From Thalassomonas sp. RHCl1 (lineage in GTDB: Bacteria; Pseudomonadota; Gammaproteobacteria; Enterobacterales; Alteromonadaceae): 64,000 bases of DNA. The stretch is taken from assembly GCF_947387555.1 (NCBI RefSeq), contig NZ_CANDNZ010000006.1:27482-91481 (forward strand), in the 5' to 3' direction. Shown piece by piece: positions 18,976-29,535 of the stretch; position 1 is the stretch's first letter, and every line of letters begins with the position of its first letter. The notes under the pieces are model-generated. The model worked only from the letters and a program-made list of their open reading frames with translations. It made no database searches and had not been told where the DNA came from. The translations under genes and the position numbers were made by a program.

Positions 18976-19509
18976 ATGTCTGAATTGACAACTGTCGCTC
19001 GTCCCTATGCTAAAGCTGCGTTTGAATATGCTGTTGAAGCCAATGCGGTAGAAAACTGGTTAACCATGCTGGTTTTTGCCGCCGAAGTTTCTAAAAACGA
19101 AGATATGACCGCTTTCCTTTCAGGAAGCGCGTCGGTCGAACAAACTCAAGACTTGTTCATTAAAGTTTGTGACGACCAGCTCGACAGCAACGGACAGAAC
19201 TTTATTAAAGTGATGGCCGAAAACAAACGTTTGTTGGTGCTACCACAGGTCGCGGCTCAATTTGGCGAGTTAAAAGCCGAATATGAGAAAACTGTCGCTG
19301 TGGATGTAACGTCTGCCGTTGAATTATCGGCAGAACAGATGACTACATTAAGCGCCGCGCTTGAAAAGCGTTTGGCTCGAAAAGTAAAGCTCAATTGTAA
19401 CATTGATGCGAGTATCGTGTCCGGTCTGGTAATTAAAGCCGACGACATGGTAATAGATGGTTCAGTACGAGGTAAACTGGGCCGCTTAGCAACAATGATG
19501 CAATCTTAA
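18976..19509 (+). CDS. atpH: ATP synthase F1 subunit delta
   Basis: Subunit delta caps the F1 head and binds the b stalk. The 177-residue protein begins [17 protein letters not shown], the typical delta start, and contains the C-terminal motif [23 protein letters not shown] stretch (here [20 protein letters not shown]) and IDGSVRGKL. Length equals E. coli (177). Confidence 0.96.
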   Translation: MSELTTVARPYAKAAFEYAVEANAVENWLTMLVFAAEVSKNEDMTAFLSGSASVEQTQDLFIKVCDDQLDSNGQNFIKVMAENKRLLVLPQVAAQFGELKAEYEKTVAVDVTSAVELSAEQMTTLSAALEKRLARKVKLNCNIDASIVSGLVIKADDMVIDGSVRGKLGRLATMMQS

Positions 19510-19522
19510 CGGGGAACAGAGC

Positions 19523-21064
19523 ATGCAACTGAATTCCACTGAAATCGCCGAACTGATCAAAAAACGTATTGAACAGTTCGACGTTGTCAGCGAAGCTCGC
19601 AACGAAGGTACTATCGTTTCTGTAACTGACGGTATCATTCGCATCCATGGCCTTGCCGATGTAATGCAAGGTGAAATGATCGAACTTCCTGGTAGCCGCT
19701 ACGCTATCGCGTTAAACCTTGACCGTGATTCGGTCGGTGCGGTAGTTATGGGTCCATATGCTGACCTGGCTGAAGGCGTAAAAGTTAAAGGTACTGGCCG
19801 TATTTTGGAAGTACCTGTAGGTCGTGGCTTATTAGGCCGCGTAGTTAACACTCTTGGTGAGCCAGTAGACGGAAAAGGACCAATCGAAAACGATGGTTTC
19901 TCTCCTGTTGAAGTCGTAGCCCCAGGTGTTATCGACCGTAAATCTGTTGACCAGCCGGTACAAACGGGTATCAAGTCTATCGACTCCATGATCCCAATCG
20001 GTCGCGGTCAGCGTGAGTTGATCATCGGTGACCGTCAAATCGGTAAGTCTGCCATTGCGTTAGACGCCATCATCAACCAAAAAGACACAGGCATTAAATG
20101 TGTTTACGTAGCCATCGGTCAGAAAGCTTCTACCGTAGCCAACGTAGTACGTAGCCTTGAAGAGCACGGTGCTCTGGCCAACACTATTGTAGTTGTTGCT
20201 TCTGCTTCAGAAGCCGCTGCCCTGCAATACCTGGCGCCTTACTCCGGTTGTTCTATGGGTGAATACTTCCGTGACCGCGGTGAAGATGCGTTGATCGTAT
20301 ATGATGATCTGTCTAAGCAAGCTGTTGCTTACCGTCAGATTTCATTGCTACTTCGTCGTCCGCCGGGCCGTGAAGCTTACCCGGGTGACGTTTTCTACCT
20401 TCACAGCCGTCTGCTAGAGCGTGCTGCTCGTGTAAACGAAGAATACGTAGAGCGTTTCACTAAAGGTGAAGTAAAAGGTAAGACAGGTTCTTTAACCGCC
20501 CTGCCTATCATCGAAACACAAGCGGGCGACGTATCTGCGTTCGTACCGACTAACGTAATTTCGATCACCGATGGTCAGATCTTCCTTGAAGCCGATTTAT
20601 TCAACTCGGGTATCCGTCCTGCTGTTAACGCGGGTCTGTCGGTATCTCGTGTTGGTGGTGCTGCACAAACGAAAATCATCAAGAAACTTGGTGGTGGTAT
20701 CCGTTTAGCACTTGCACAATATCGTGAATTAGCGGCGTTTGCCCAGTTCGCTTCCGATCTTGATGACGCGACTCGTGCCCAGTTAGAGCATGGTCAGCGC
20801 GTTACTGAATTGATGAAGCAAAAGCAATACAGCCCGTTATCTGTTGCTGACACTGCAGTGTCTTTATTCGCTGCTGAAAAAGGTTACTTAAACGACGTTG
20901 CCCTAGACAAAATCAATGATTTTGAAGCGGCGTTGCATACCTATGTCAACAACGAAAACGCCGAGCTGATGGCTAAGATCAACGAAACTGGTAACTACGA
21001 TAAAGATATCGAAGCAGGACTTGCCAAAGCACTTGAGTCATTCAAGTCTACGCAAACCTGGTAA
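19523..21064 (+). CDS. atpA: ATP synthase F1 subunit alpha
   Basis: Subunit alpha contributes the non-catalytic nucleotide sites and helps form the catalytic interfaces. The 513-residue protein (E. coli 513) has P-loop GDRQIGKS at 169-176, an [12 protein letters not shown] segment, the [21 protein letters not shown] family motif and the regulatory C-terminal helical domain. Codon use is that of a highly expressed gene. Confidence 0.98.
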   Translation: MQLNSTEIAELIKKRIEQFDVVSEARNEGTIVSVTDGIIRIHGLADVMQGEMIELPGSRYAIALNLDRDSVGAVVMGPYADLAEGVKVKGTGRILEVPVGRGLLGRVVNTLGEPVDGKGPIENDGFSPVEVVAPGVIDRKSVDQPVQTGIKSIDSMIPIGRGQRELIIGDRQIGKSAIALDAIINQKDTGIKCVYVAIGQKASTVANVVRSLEEHGALANTIVVVASASEAAALQYLAPYSGCSMGEYFRDRGEDALIVYDDLSKQAVAYRQISLLLRRPPGREAYPGDVFYLHSRLLERAARVNEEYVERFTKGEVKGKTGSLTALPIIETQAGDVSAFVPTNVISITDGQIFLEADLFNSGIRPAVNAGLSVSRVGGAAQTKIIKKLGGGIRLALAQYRELAAFAQFASDLDDATRAQLEHGQRVTELMKQKQYSPLSVADTAVSLFAAEKGYLNDVALDKINDFEAALHTYVNNENAELMAKINETGNYDKDIEAGLAKALESFKSTQTW

Positions 21065-21100
21065 GCATCTTTTTTAAGATAAGTTTCGGAGTGAAAAGTC

Positions 21101-21961
21101 ATGGCCGGTGGTAAAGAGATAAAATCTAAGATCGCGAGTGTTAAAAACACTCAGAAGATCACCAATGCTATGGAAATGGTTGCAGCCAGTAAGATGCGCA
21201 GAGCGCAAGACGGCATGGCTGCCTCTCGTCCATATGCAGAAAATATACGAAACGTGATCGGTCATATCGCGCTTGGTAACTTAGAATATCGCCATCCTTA
21301 TTTGGAAGAGCGTGAAGTCAAGCGTGTAGGCTATATCGTCGTGTCAACAGACCGTGGTTTGTGTGGCGGCTTAAACATTAACTTGTTTAAGAAAGTCTTA
21401 GCAGATGCTGCCAAGTGGCAGCAACAAGATGCCGAAGTTGAATTTGCCGTGGTTGGCTCTAAAGCCACCTCGTTTTTCAACAACATGGGCGCTAAGGTGT
21501 CAGCACAAGTTTCCGGTTTAGGTGATGAACCATCTATCACTGACCTTATCGGCAGTGTTAAGGTGATGTTAAACGCCTACGACAATGGTGAAATCGACAA
21601 GCTGTATGTTGTTTACAACAAGTTTGTTAACACCATGACGCAAAAGCCGTCAATCGATCAACTTTTACCGTTACCGAAGTCAGACGATGAAGAAATAAAA
21701 CATCGTTGGGATTACCTGTACGAGCCCGATGCCAAGGTTTTACTTGAGCAATTACTGGTTCGTTACGTTGAATCCCAGGTATACCAAGGCGTGGTTGAAA
21801 ACCTTGCCTGCGAACAAGCTGCCCGTATGATTGCGATGAAAGCCGCAACCGACAATGCCGGCGACTTGATCGACGATTTACAACTGGTATACAACAAAGC
21901 ACGTCAGGCAGGCATTACCCAAGAGCTGGGTGAGATCGTCGCCGGTGCGGCAGCGGTATAG
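21101..21961 (+). CDS. atpG: ATP synthase F1 subunit gamma
   Basis: Subunit gamma is the central rotor shaft. The 286-residue protein begins with the typical [35 protein letters not shown] coiled coil and contains the DRGLCGGLN block; the matching C-terminal helix is [20 protein letters not shown]. It ends 91 bp before atpD; this spacer contains an imperfect GC-rich repeat (GGGCCCTGGCC) but no terminator. Confidence 0.97.
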   Translation: MAGGKEIKSKIASVKNTQKITNAMEMVAASKMRRAQDGMAASRPYAENIRNVIGHIALGNLEYRHPYLEEREVKRVGYIVVSTDRGLCGGLNINLFKKVLADAAKWQQQDAEVEFAVVGSKATSFFNNMGAKVSAQVSGLGDEPSITDLIGSVKVMLNAYDNGEIDKLYVVYNKFVNTMTQKPSIDQLLPLPKSDDEEIKHRWDYLYEPDAKVLLEQLLVRYVESQVYQGVVENLACEQAARMIAMKAATDNAGDLIDDLQLVYNKARQAGITQELGEIVAGAAAV

Positions 21962-22004
21962 GATTAGATGCCGGGCCCTGGCCTGGCAAGCTAAATCCAT
22001 ATAG

Positions 22005-23438
<1,434 letters not shown>

Positions 23439-23472
23439 TTTGGCTTTAGAAAGTCACTGTTAGGAGGTCAAA

Positions 23473-23895
23473 ATGGCGTTATTAACTGTAAATCTGAATG
23501 TGGTCAGTGCCGAAGAAAACTTGTTTTCCGGTAGCATCAAGTCACTGCAGATCACAGGTAGTGAAGGTGAGTTAGGTATTATGCCTGGTCACGCACCTTT
23601 ACTGACCTCACTAAAACCTGGTATGGCACGCATCGTCAAAAGCGATGACACGGAAGAAGTTATCTATCTTTCCGGTGGCATGTTAGAAGTTCAGCCAAAC
23701 AACGTTACCGTGCTTGCCGATGTGGCAACACGTGCCGACGATTTGGATGAGCAGGCGGCTATAGAAGCGAAACAACGTGCAGAAGAAAACATCAGCGCCG
23801 GCGGCGCCGATGTTGACTACGCCGAAGTTGCTGCTGAATTAGCCCGTGCTGTGGCGCAATTACGCGTCATTCAGTCTGCCAAGAAAAAAGTTTAA
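23473..23895 (+). CDS. atpC: ATP synthase F1 subunit epsilon
   Basis: Subunit epsilon couples the gamma rotor to the c-ring and inhibits ATP hydrolysis. The 140-residue protein has the beta-sandwich start [17 protein letters not shown], the [19 protein letters not shown] motif and the C-terminal helical hairpin. AGGAGG precedes the ATG. It is the last gene of the operon; a strong terminator follows. Confidence 0.97.
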   Translation: MALLTVNLNVVSAEENLFSGSIKSLQITGSEGELGIMPGHAPLLTSLKPGMARIVKSDDTEEVIYLSGGMLEVQPNNVTVLADVATRADDLDEQAAIEAKQRAEENISAGGADVDYAEVAAELARAVAQLRVIQSAKKKV

Positions 23896-23950
23896 TCAGG
23901 CGTAAGCCAAATTAAACTTGTCAAAATAAGCACTAAGTTTTAGTGAATAA

Positions 23951-23978
23951 AAAGCGGCCCGATGGCCGCTTTTTTTTT
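23951..23978 (+). terminator. Rho-independent terminator of the atp operon
   Basis: AAAGCGGCC (23951-23959) and GGCCGCTTT (23964-23972) form a perfect 9-bp stem with a 4-base CGAT loop, followed by an unbroken T run to 23978. It sits 56 bp after the atpC stop. Confidence 0.92.
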
Positions 23979-24167
23979 ATCGCTATTTTTGGACTTTGTT
24001 GCCTGACAGGGAGCTTTTCTTTGTGTCATTCCTGTTTCATGTAAGTCAGCATTCGCAAACTGTGGTAGAATGATTTTTTATCGGTGAGTTCATTGAGCCG
24101 ACCCCTTATTACTACCCTGTCATTGACCTGGTGCCATCCAGGTGCCGGTATTTTTTATTATTGTTTT

Positions 24168-25223
24168 ATGAAATTATTTTTTGCTTTTATCTTAATGCTG
24201 CCTGCTATTGGTTTCGCTGAGACCGTATCGGATGAAAAAACCTGCGAGGTCGTTGCTAAGCACAGAGTGGCGCCCAAATACCCTATCGAAGCTGCACGTA
24301 AATGGCTATCTGGCTGGGTATCCTTTAGTTTTACTGTTGAAACCGATGGCCAGGTGACGGATATCAGCCTGCTGGACTATGAAGGACATAGAGGTTTTAT
24401 AAAAACAGGACGCAGGGCTTTGTCCCAGTGGCGTTATGAAATAACTGAAATTGCTGGTAAAAAACCTGAGCACTGTGAAGGTATGTCTGTTCGGTTAGAT
24501 TTTATTATTGAGTCAATTGATGGCGTGATGAGAGCGGGCCGAGACTTTAAAAAGGCCTATGCCGAGATTGAACAATTGATTACCGACGAGGCGTTAACCG
24601 AGGCCAAGGTGAAAATAGTGGCATTACAGGAAAAGCGGATATTCAGCAAAATAGAATCTGTTTGGTACGCCATGCTGCAAGCCCATTATTATCAGGCAAG
24701 CGGAGATATTCAGGCGCAAATCACCAGTTTGATAGCGGCAACCAATGTTTCGGATGACGGCTATCTTAATGCCCGTCAATATCTGGATGATAATAATTAT
24801 GTTATTGCCCTGTACGATTTGTATATGCTGGAGCTGGCGCAAAAGCAATATTACCGCGCGTTAACCACAGTGCATTATCTGATCAAAGCGGCGCAAGAAT
24901 ATGATGAAGACTGGGTTAAGCGTTTAACCGAGAGTAAAAATAAAATTCTCCAGCTGATAAACAGCGACCGGGTGATTAAAGTGCCCGGTAAGCTCAGCAA
25001 AGGCGAACCCTGGCATCACAAACTGGCACGCTCAGCTTTTTCAATTGAAAATATCCATGGGCGGCTGGGGGATGTGAATGTCAGCTGTGAATCTTATGAT
25101 GAAAAATACCCGGTTGCTGAAGGTGTTATTGTGAAAATACCTGCAGAAGTTCATTTCTGCAGTGTCAATATTGACGGTGAAGACGGTGCTGTTTTTGAGA
25201 TATGGGAGCAGGCAAGTCATTAA
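24168..25223 (+). CDS. Periplasmic protein with TonB C-terminal-like domain
   Basis: I chose ATG 24168 (351 aa) because it begins a clean signal peptide, MKLFFAFILMLPAIGFA; the frame is open further upstream to a GTG at 24084 but that part has no function. Residues 35-95 match a TonB-C-like domain: APKYPIEAARKWLSGWVSFSFTVETDG..., the YP...A....G.V...F.V...G pattern, and later ALSQWRYE. The remaining 250 residues look helical, TPR-like (ALYDLYMLELAQKQYYRALTTVHYL), with a small C-terminal beta part. There is no membrane anchor, so it is not TonB itself. It is the first accessory gene after the atp terminator. Confidence 0.8.
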   Translation: MKLFFAFILMLPAIGFAETVSDEKTCEVVAKHRVAPKYPIEAARKWLSGWVSFSFTVETDGQVTDISLLDYEGHRGFIKTGRRALSQWRYEITEIAGKKPEHCEGMSVRLDFIIESIDGVMRAGRDFKKAYAEIEQLITDEALTEAKVKIVALQEKRIFSKIESVWYAMLQAHYYQASGDIQAQITSLIAATNVSDDGYLNARQYLDDNNYVIALYDLYMLELAQKQYYRALTTVHYLIKAAQEYDEDWVKRLTESKNKILQLINSDRVIKVPGKLSKGEPWHHKLARSAFSIENIHGRLGDVNVSCESYDEKYPVAEGVIVKIPAEVHFCSVNIDGEDGAVFEIWEQASH

Positions 25224-25339
25224 CAGTGAACGGATCCGTCTTGCCCTGTTTAGAGGGGTTACCTGAGTGCTGTTGATATTATTAAAGCACTCTGGCGAGA
25301 TCCCCGGCATTTTATGGTGCGGATTTAAAAGTTTATCCG

Positions 25340-26509
25340 TCAGGTGATTGCGGCGACTTTTTTTCGGTAACTAAAGTCGGTATTTTGTGGGAAAAGTTTG
25401 GTCAGGCCAAAGTCGGTGAGCGCCAGGACCTTGAGCCTTTCATTGCCAATGTTTTCGCTGTAGTGTTCAATCCAGCGGGGGACATAGACCAGGTCCCCGG
25501 CTTGCATCTCTATGGTTCTTGTGCCCAGATGTACGCGCCCTGCCCCTGAAAGAATATAAAAGATAGATTCATGGGCATGTTGATGCTGTTCATTTTTACA
25601 ACCTTGCGGGATCTCCAATATACGCGGATCCATGACTTCACTGCCGATATTAAAGCGGCTGACAGTAAAGTCGATATTCGAGCTGCTATCCTTGTTGTTG
25701 TATAAGCCTGCGCCTGTGCTTTGCTTGAGTGAGTAAGCCCGGACATCATCAATATTGCGGTAAGCGGTTTTTTTCAGGATATTATCTATCAGTGGGTTAA
25801 GCTTAACGCTGGTGAGATCGCGGTAAATGGCAGTAAAATATCTGTCCCTGAGGGTGAGCGCCCTGTCGATAGCCGCTTCAATTTCGTGACTGTGCTTATC
25901 AAGGTCGCCGCTACACTGGCTTAAGGCGATGTTTTCTATCACAGCGGCATGTTCATCATCGCATTCCATATGGATACTGAGATAAGCCAACTCTTTTTCG
26001 TCAACACCTAATTGCGTCAGGCCGTTGAACAGGTAGCTATAGATCTTGGCAACCACACCTTCGGTGCCCCAACCTAAAAAGGCGGCGGCGCCGATACAAT
26101 TGCTATGTTTTAAAAAGTGCAGGCAGTCTTCAAAGTAGTGCAGGGTATAATCTTGAAACTGGCTGTTATCCGGGTCATTTACGGCAAAAACATTACTGAG
26201 CATTTTCCGTAACAGGTTCGAATGACGCTCTGTACTGTCTTCTTCACCCGCTTCTTCCCATAAGTTGTGGGATAACTCGGCACGGAACTTATCGTCGTCG
26301 CAATTGACCATCAGGGCGGCTATCAGCCGGGTAAAACCCTTGGAATAATAAAAGTGCTGAGCAATGATATAGCCATAGTCCGCCAGGGTCAGTTCATTAT
26401 TCTGACAGGCTTTTAATAAAGGGTTTTGCCAAATGGCATGTTTAGATACAAAAGCCTCAAAACGATTACCTATCCTTTGTACGGTGTCATTATTTCTTTG
26501 AAGTTCCAT
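25340..26509 (-). CDS. Haem-oxygenase-like (HDO/TenA-PqqC type) domain fused to a cupin domain
   Basis: This 389-residue soluble protein has two parts. Residues 1-235 are a helical haem-oxygenase-like fold with candidate metal ligands E85/E86, H96, E150 and H180-x3-D184-x2-H187 (in IHMECDDEHAAV), the arrangement of iron-containing redox enzymes and di-iron oxidases of this superfamily. Residues 280-370 are a cupin_2 with HQHAHE (309-314), G338 and P344..H349. The same pairing of an HDO domain with a C-terminal cupin occurs in the N-nitrosating enzyme SznF (known); any shared chemistry is inference. It stands alone, convergent with the TonB-C gene. GAGG precedes its ATG. Confidence 0.82.
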   Translation of the reverse strand: MELQRNNDTVQRIGNRFEAFVSKHAIWQNPLLKACQNNELTLADYGYIIAQHFYYSKGFTRLIAALMVNCDDDKFRAELSHNLWEEAGEEDSTERHSNLLRKMLSNVFAVNDPDNSQFQDYTLHYFEDCLHFLKHSNCIGAAAFLGWGTEGVVAKIYSYLFNGLTQLGVDEKELAYLSIHMECDDEHAAVIENIALSQCSGDLDKHSHEIEAAIDRALTLRDRYFTAIYRDLTSVKLNPLIDNILKKTAYRNIDDVRAYSLKQSTGAGLYNNKDSSSNIDFTVSRFNIGSEVMDPRILEIPQGCKNEQHQHAHESIFYILSGAGRVHLGTRTIEMQAGDLVYVPRWIEHYSENIGNERLKVLALTDFGLTKLFPQNTDFSYRKKVAAIT

Positions 26510-27050
26510 AACTCATTACCTCATTTAGCAATATTAAATTCAGCTGTTGGTTTGTGCTCTGTTTTCATGCTTATCCGTGAATTTGGCAAGTACGGACGGG
26601 TTTTTGCGGTATTGTTTATTTCCTTAAGTTTTCTTTGTTGATTGCTTTACATACTTTGTGCCAATAGCCGGGGGGTAAAGGTGGTTTGATAATAAGTTTA
26701 TAAATTTGTTATTAATTTAAGCTTAATCGTTTGACGTTCACTTGATTGATTGGCCAAGTGCTTGAGAAAAAGTAATAAATGACGAAAAAATCTGCGAGTG
26801 GTAAAAATGGTTGAAATATCTGGCGAAGTGCTTTCTTCTCGCACTGGAGATTGACGTAATACTTTGAAAAAAATATAAAATTATGGCGGGTATGATGAAT
26901 TAACCAGGCTGATTATTATAATGGCTAAGGTTATTCGCCAATTGTTTCATTTTGTTGATCATAAGCCATCAGGAATCAACGTCATTAAAAGCTTAATAGC
27001 GACCGGTTAAGGGGCACTAAAACGAGGTCATATCGGCGTAAGTTAATAAA
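26510..27050. other. Long intergenic region, no gene recognised
   Basis: About 540 bp of AT-rich DNA upstream of the leftward HDO-cupin gene, presumably holding its promoter. A 29-codon ATG frame at 26921-27010 lacks a ribosome site and is not called. I see no repeats or RNA elements. Confidence 0.4.
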
Positions 27051-27073
27051 GGTGAAGCATAGCTGGCTTCACC
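27051..27073 (-). terminator. Hairpin terminator of the small secreted-peptide gene
   Basis: GGTGAAGC (27051-27058) pairs with GCTTCACC (27066-27073) around a 7-base loop. On the minus strand the stem is followed by TTTATTAA. It lies 19 bp after the stop of the 58-residue gene. Confidence 0.6.
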
Positions 27074-27092
27074 ATAAAATATTGTTAGATGT

Positions 27093-27269
27093 TTATCTGT
27101 TCAGGCAATAGTGGAAATAGTCACGGCAGGCATTAAAATCTTCCTCACACTGTACTTCCAGTTCGGCACATTGCTCCGGGGTCGGATACCAGGCGGCTAT
27201 AGTGGCCGAATTCATACCAAAACCCAGTCCAAGAGCCAGTAATGCCACTTTTACTTTATTATTTTTCAT
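27093..27269 (-). CDS. Small secreted protein with four cysteines (58 aa), unknown
   Basis: The minus-strand frame from 27269 reads MKNNKVKVALLALGLGFGMN then SATIAAWYPTPEQCAEL and ends FHYCLNR. It has a clear Sec signal peptide (cleavage likely near TIA-AW, residue 26) and a mature part of about 32 residues with four cysteines (C33, C41, C48, C56). The spacing fits two disulphides or a small metal site. AGGA lies 7 bases before the ATG and a hairpin follows the stop. I do not recognise the family. Confidence 0.72.
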   Translation of the reverse strand: MKNNKVKVALLALGLGFGMNSATIAAWYPTPEQCAELEVQCEEDFNACRDYFHYCLNR

Positions 27270-27635
27270 AAAACATCCTATTCGCTGTTATTGATTGAAT
27301 TTTTATTACTCAATTTTTCTCATTACGCAAAGGTTGTCGTAATGTTAATTTAATGTAACTTTGATATGGGTGTTGGTCAAGTTTTAAACGAAAAGTTTTT
27401 AAAATGAGATTGTTTATCTGGGAGCTGAGTACTGCAGGCACAGGTCATTTAAAGGGGAAAGCAGCGATTATATAGCCCGCAATGCATCACCAGCCTTTCA
27501 TATTTTTGTCACTTTATCATCACCTTATTGTCAAAAATCTGCCCTAAGATAGCCGCGCAATCAAACGGCTGGGTGCTTGTCGTCCTGAAAAATATACGGG
27601 CACTGAGTAAAAATAATAATGTGTAGGGTAATATC
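27270..27635. other. Divergent intergenic region, nothing specific seen
   Basis: About 365 bp between the leftward 58-residue gene and the rightward PhoX-like gene. It must hold both promoters; I see no clear consensus, operator or small gene. Confidence 0.35.
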
Positions 27636-29471
27636 ATGTCGATAAGGTTAATGAATAAGTTTAAATTGTCTGCGCTGGCACTTTCTGTCGCTTTTGTCCT
27701 GACAGCATGTAACAGCGATGACGGTAAGGCGGGTAAAGACGGGGTTGATGGCACCGTCGGTGAAGCGGGAGCGCCGGGTGTCGATGGCAGTAATGGTGTA
27801 GATGGTATCGATGGCAGCGTTGGTCAATTAACCCGTATCGCTACTGTGCCGGAAGGTGCTGAAGTCACCGGCTTGTTCCTCACCGATGAAGGCGATCTGT
27901 TTTTCAATGTTCAACATCCTTCCGATGCCAACACCCAGGTGGATGCCGTTAACGGCAAACCTTTTAATTCCGGCACCGTAGGTGTGCTGCGCGGTGTGAA
28001 CTTTAATAACTTACCCGACAATCTGGCCGATTCCCCCGTGCCCAGCACTGAGATGGAACGCCAAACCGTGATGTCAGCCGTCGGTGAATACCAGATTCTC
28101 GGGCAAACCAATGAGGTTTTTGAAGGCCTGCCATCCGGTTTGGGTGTGATCCACAATATCGTCTCCGGCGAAAAAGTGGTTGAAAGCAATACCCCGGACT
28201 TTAACGGTTTTATCCCCACCAGTGACGGTGAAGGTTACCTGTTCAGCAACTGGGAATCTTATCCCGGTGGCGTCAGTCGCATGAAGATCAAAAAAGACAG
28301 CTTTGGTAAATGGTCGGTACTTGAGGCCATGATGGTGGATTTTGATCAGGTTGCCGGTACCGCCGCCAATTGTTTCGGTTCAGTTTCTCCCTGGGGGACA
28401 CCGTTAACTTCAGAAGAATGGATTGTACGTTCCAGCCTGGAGACTACCACGGATGCCAGCTGGAATGATCCCGAAGATACCAGCACCGATGGTATTGAAG
28501 CCATGACCGCCCCAGACTTCCCCAATCCTTATCGCTACGGTTATATCGCCGAGATCACTAAGCCGACAGAGGCCGAGCCCGTGGTGGTTAAGCATTATAC
28601 TATTGGCCGCTACGAACATGAAAATTCGGTGGTAATGCCGGATCGCAAAACCGTTTACTCGTCACAGGATGATACCGGTGGGGTATTGTTTAAGTTTATC
28701 GCCGATAACCCGGAAGATCTCAGCTCGGGCACCTTATATGGCGCCAAGTTGACCCAGGACGCCGGCAGCACTGAGCCCAGCACCACAGGTTTTGATGTTT
28801 CCTGGGTAGCGCTGGCGAGTGCCAGCAATGCCACCATTGAAGCCTGGATCAGCGAATACGACGGTATCGACACTTCAGATTATGTCGAAGGGCAAACCAG
28901 TTATATGACCATGGCGGATGTTGAAGCCTGGGCCAACGGCGATGCCACCTACCCCAGCGTAGAAAACGGCGGCAGTGCGGTAACCGCGGGCCAGGCTATG
29001 GATGACAGATCAGCATTCCTGGAATCCCGTCAGGCAGCGCGCCTTAAAGGGGCCACGGCAGAATGGCGCAAGCTGGAAGGCTTAAGCATCAACCAGGACA
29101 GGGCCATAGAAGCGGTTGAAGGGGTAGATGCCGTTGCCGGTGAAGAAGTGACCCGGGCTTATCTCTATATGGGCATTGCCGATATCGATAAAACCCTGAT
29201 CGATGATGAAGGAGATATCCAACTGTCAGCCCGGGTGAAAGATTGTGGCGGCGTTTACCGCGCCAAACTGGAAGAAAACTATGATCTGGCCCGCATCGAG
29301 CCGGTGATCATGGGCGGCACTTACCGTTCAAGCCTGGACGGCGCCGAGCGTTGTGACGTCAACCAGCTGTCGCAACCGGACAATGTGATTGTCATGAAGG
29401 ATGGCCGTATCCTGATCGGTGAGGACGGCTTCCAGGAAAACAATACTTTGTGGATGTACGCCCCTAAATAA
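27636..29471 (+). CDS. PhoX-like (DUF839) lipoprotein with collagen-like spacer
   Basis: This 611-residue protein has a lipoprotein signal ending LTAC (Cys25 if started at 27636) and then eleven Gly-x-y triplets (GKAGKDGVDG to GIDGSVG, about residues 30-63), a flexible collagen-like spacer. The rest resembles the PhoX/DUF839 beta-propeller: HENSVVMPDRKTVYSSQDD with GGVLFKF, and GRILIGEDGFQENNTLW near the end. PhoX enzymes are calcium/iron alkaline phosphatases, but the substrate here is unknown. A second ATG at 27651 is an alternative start. A terminator follows, then a di-haem lipoprotein gene. Confidence 0.78.
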   Translation: MSIRLMNKFKLSALALSVAFVLTACNSDDGKAGKDGVDGTVGEAGAPGVDGSNGVDGIDGSVGQLTRIATVPEGAEVTGLFLTDEGDLFFNVQHPSDANTQVDAVNGKPFNSGTVGVLRGVNFNNLPDNLADSPVPSTEMERQTVMSAVGEYQILGQTNEVFEGLPSGLGVIHNIVSGEKVVESNTPDFNGFIPTSDGEGYLFSNWESYPGGVSRMKIKKDSFGKWSVLEAMMVDFDQVAGTAANCFGSVSPWGTPLTSEEWIVRSSLETTTDASWNDPEDTSTDGIEAMTAPDFPNPYRYGYIAEITKPTEAEPVVVKHYTIGRYEHENSVVMPDRKTVYSSQDDTGGVLFKFIADNPEDLSSGTLYGAKLTQDAGSTEPSTTGFDVSWVALASASNATIEAWISEYDGIDTSDYVEGQTSYMTMADVEAWANGDATYPSVENGGSAVTAGQAMDDRSAFLESRQAARLKGATAEWRKLEGLSINQDRAIEAVEGVDAVAGEEVTRAYLYMGIADIDKTLIDDEGDIQLSARVKDCGGVYRAKLEENYDLARIEPVIMGGTYRSSLDGAERCDVNQLSQPDNVIVMKDGRILIGEDGFQENNTLWMYAPK

Positions 29472-29495
29472 CAGCCTCTGGCTATAACACTCCCG

Positions 29496-29525
29496 GGGCA
29501 TCCAGCCGGATGCCCTTCTTTTATT
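29496..29525 (+). terminator. Terminator or attenuator between the PhoX-like and cytochrome genes
   Basis: GGGCATCC (29496-29503) and GGATGCCC (29508-29515) form a perfect 8-bp stem with an AGCC loop and a T-rich tail TTCTTTTATT. It ends only 10 bp before the next ATG, so read-through probably gives reduced expression of the downstream genes. Confidence 0.7.
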
Positions 29526-29535
29526 CCAGTGAAGC

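Noticed and set aside
26921..27010. 29-codon ATG frame in the long intergenic region
   Set aside because: No ribosome site, no homology recognised and no promoter signal; chance frame in AT-rich DNA.
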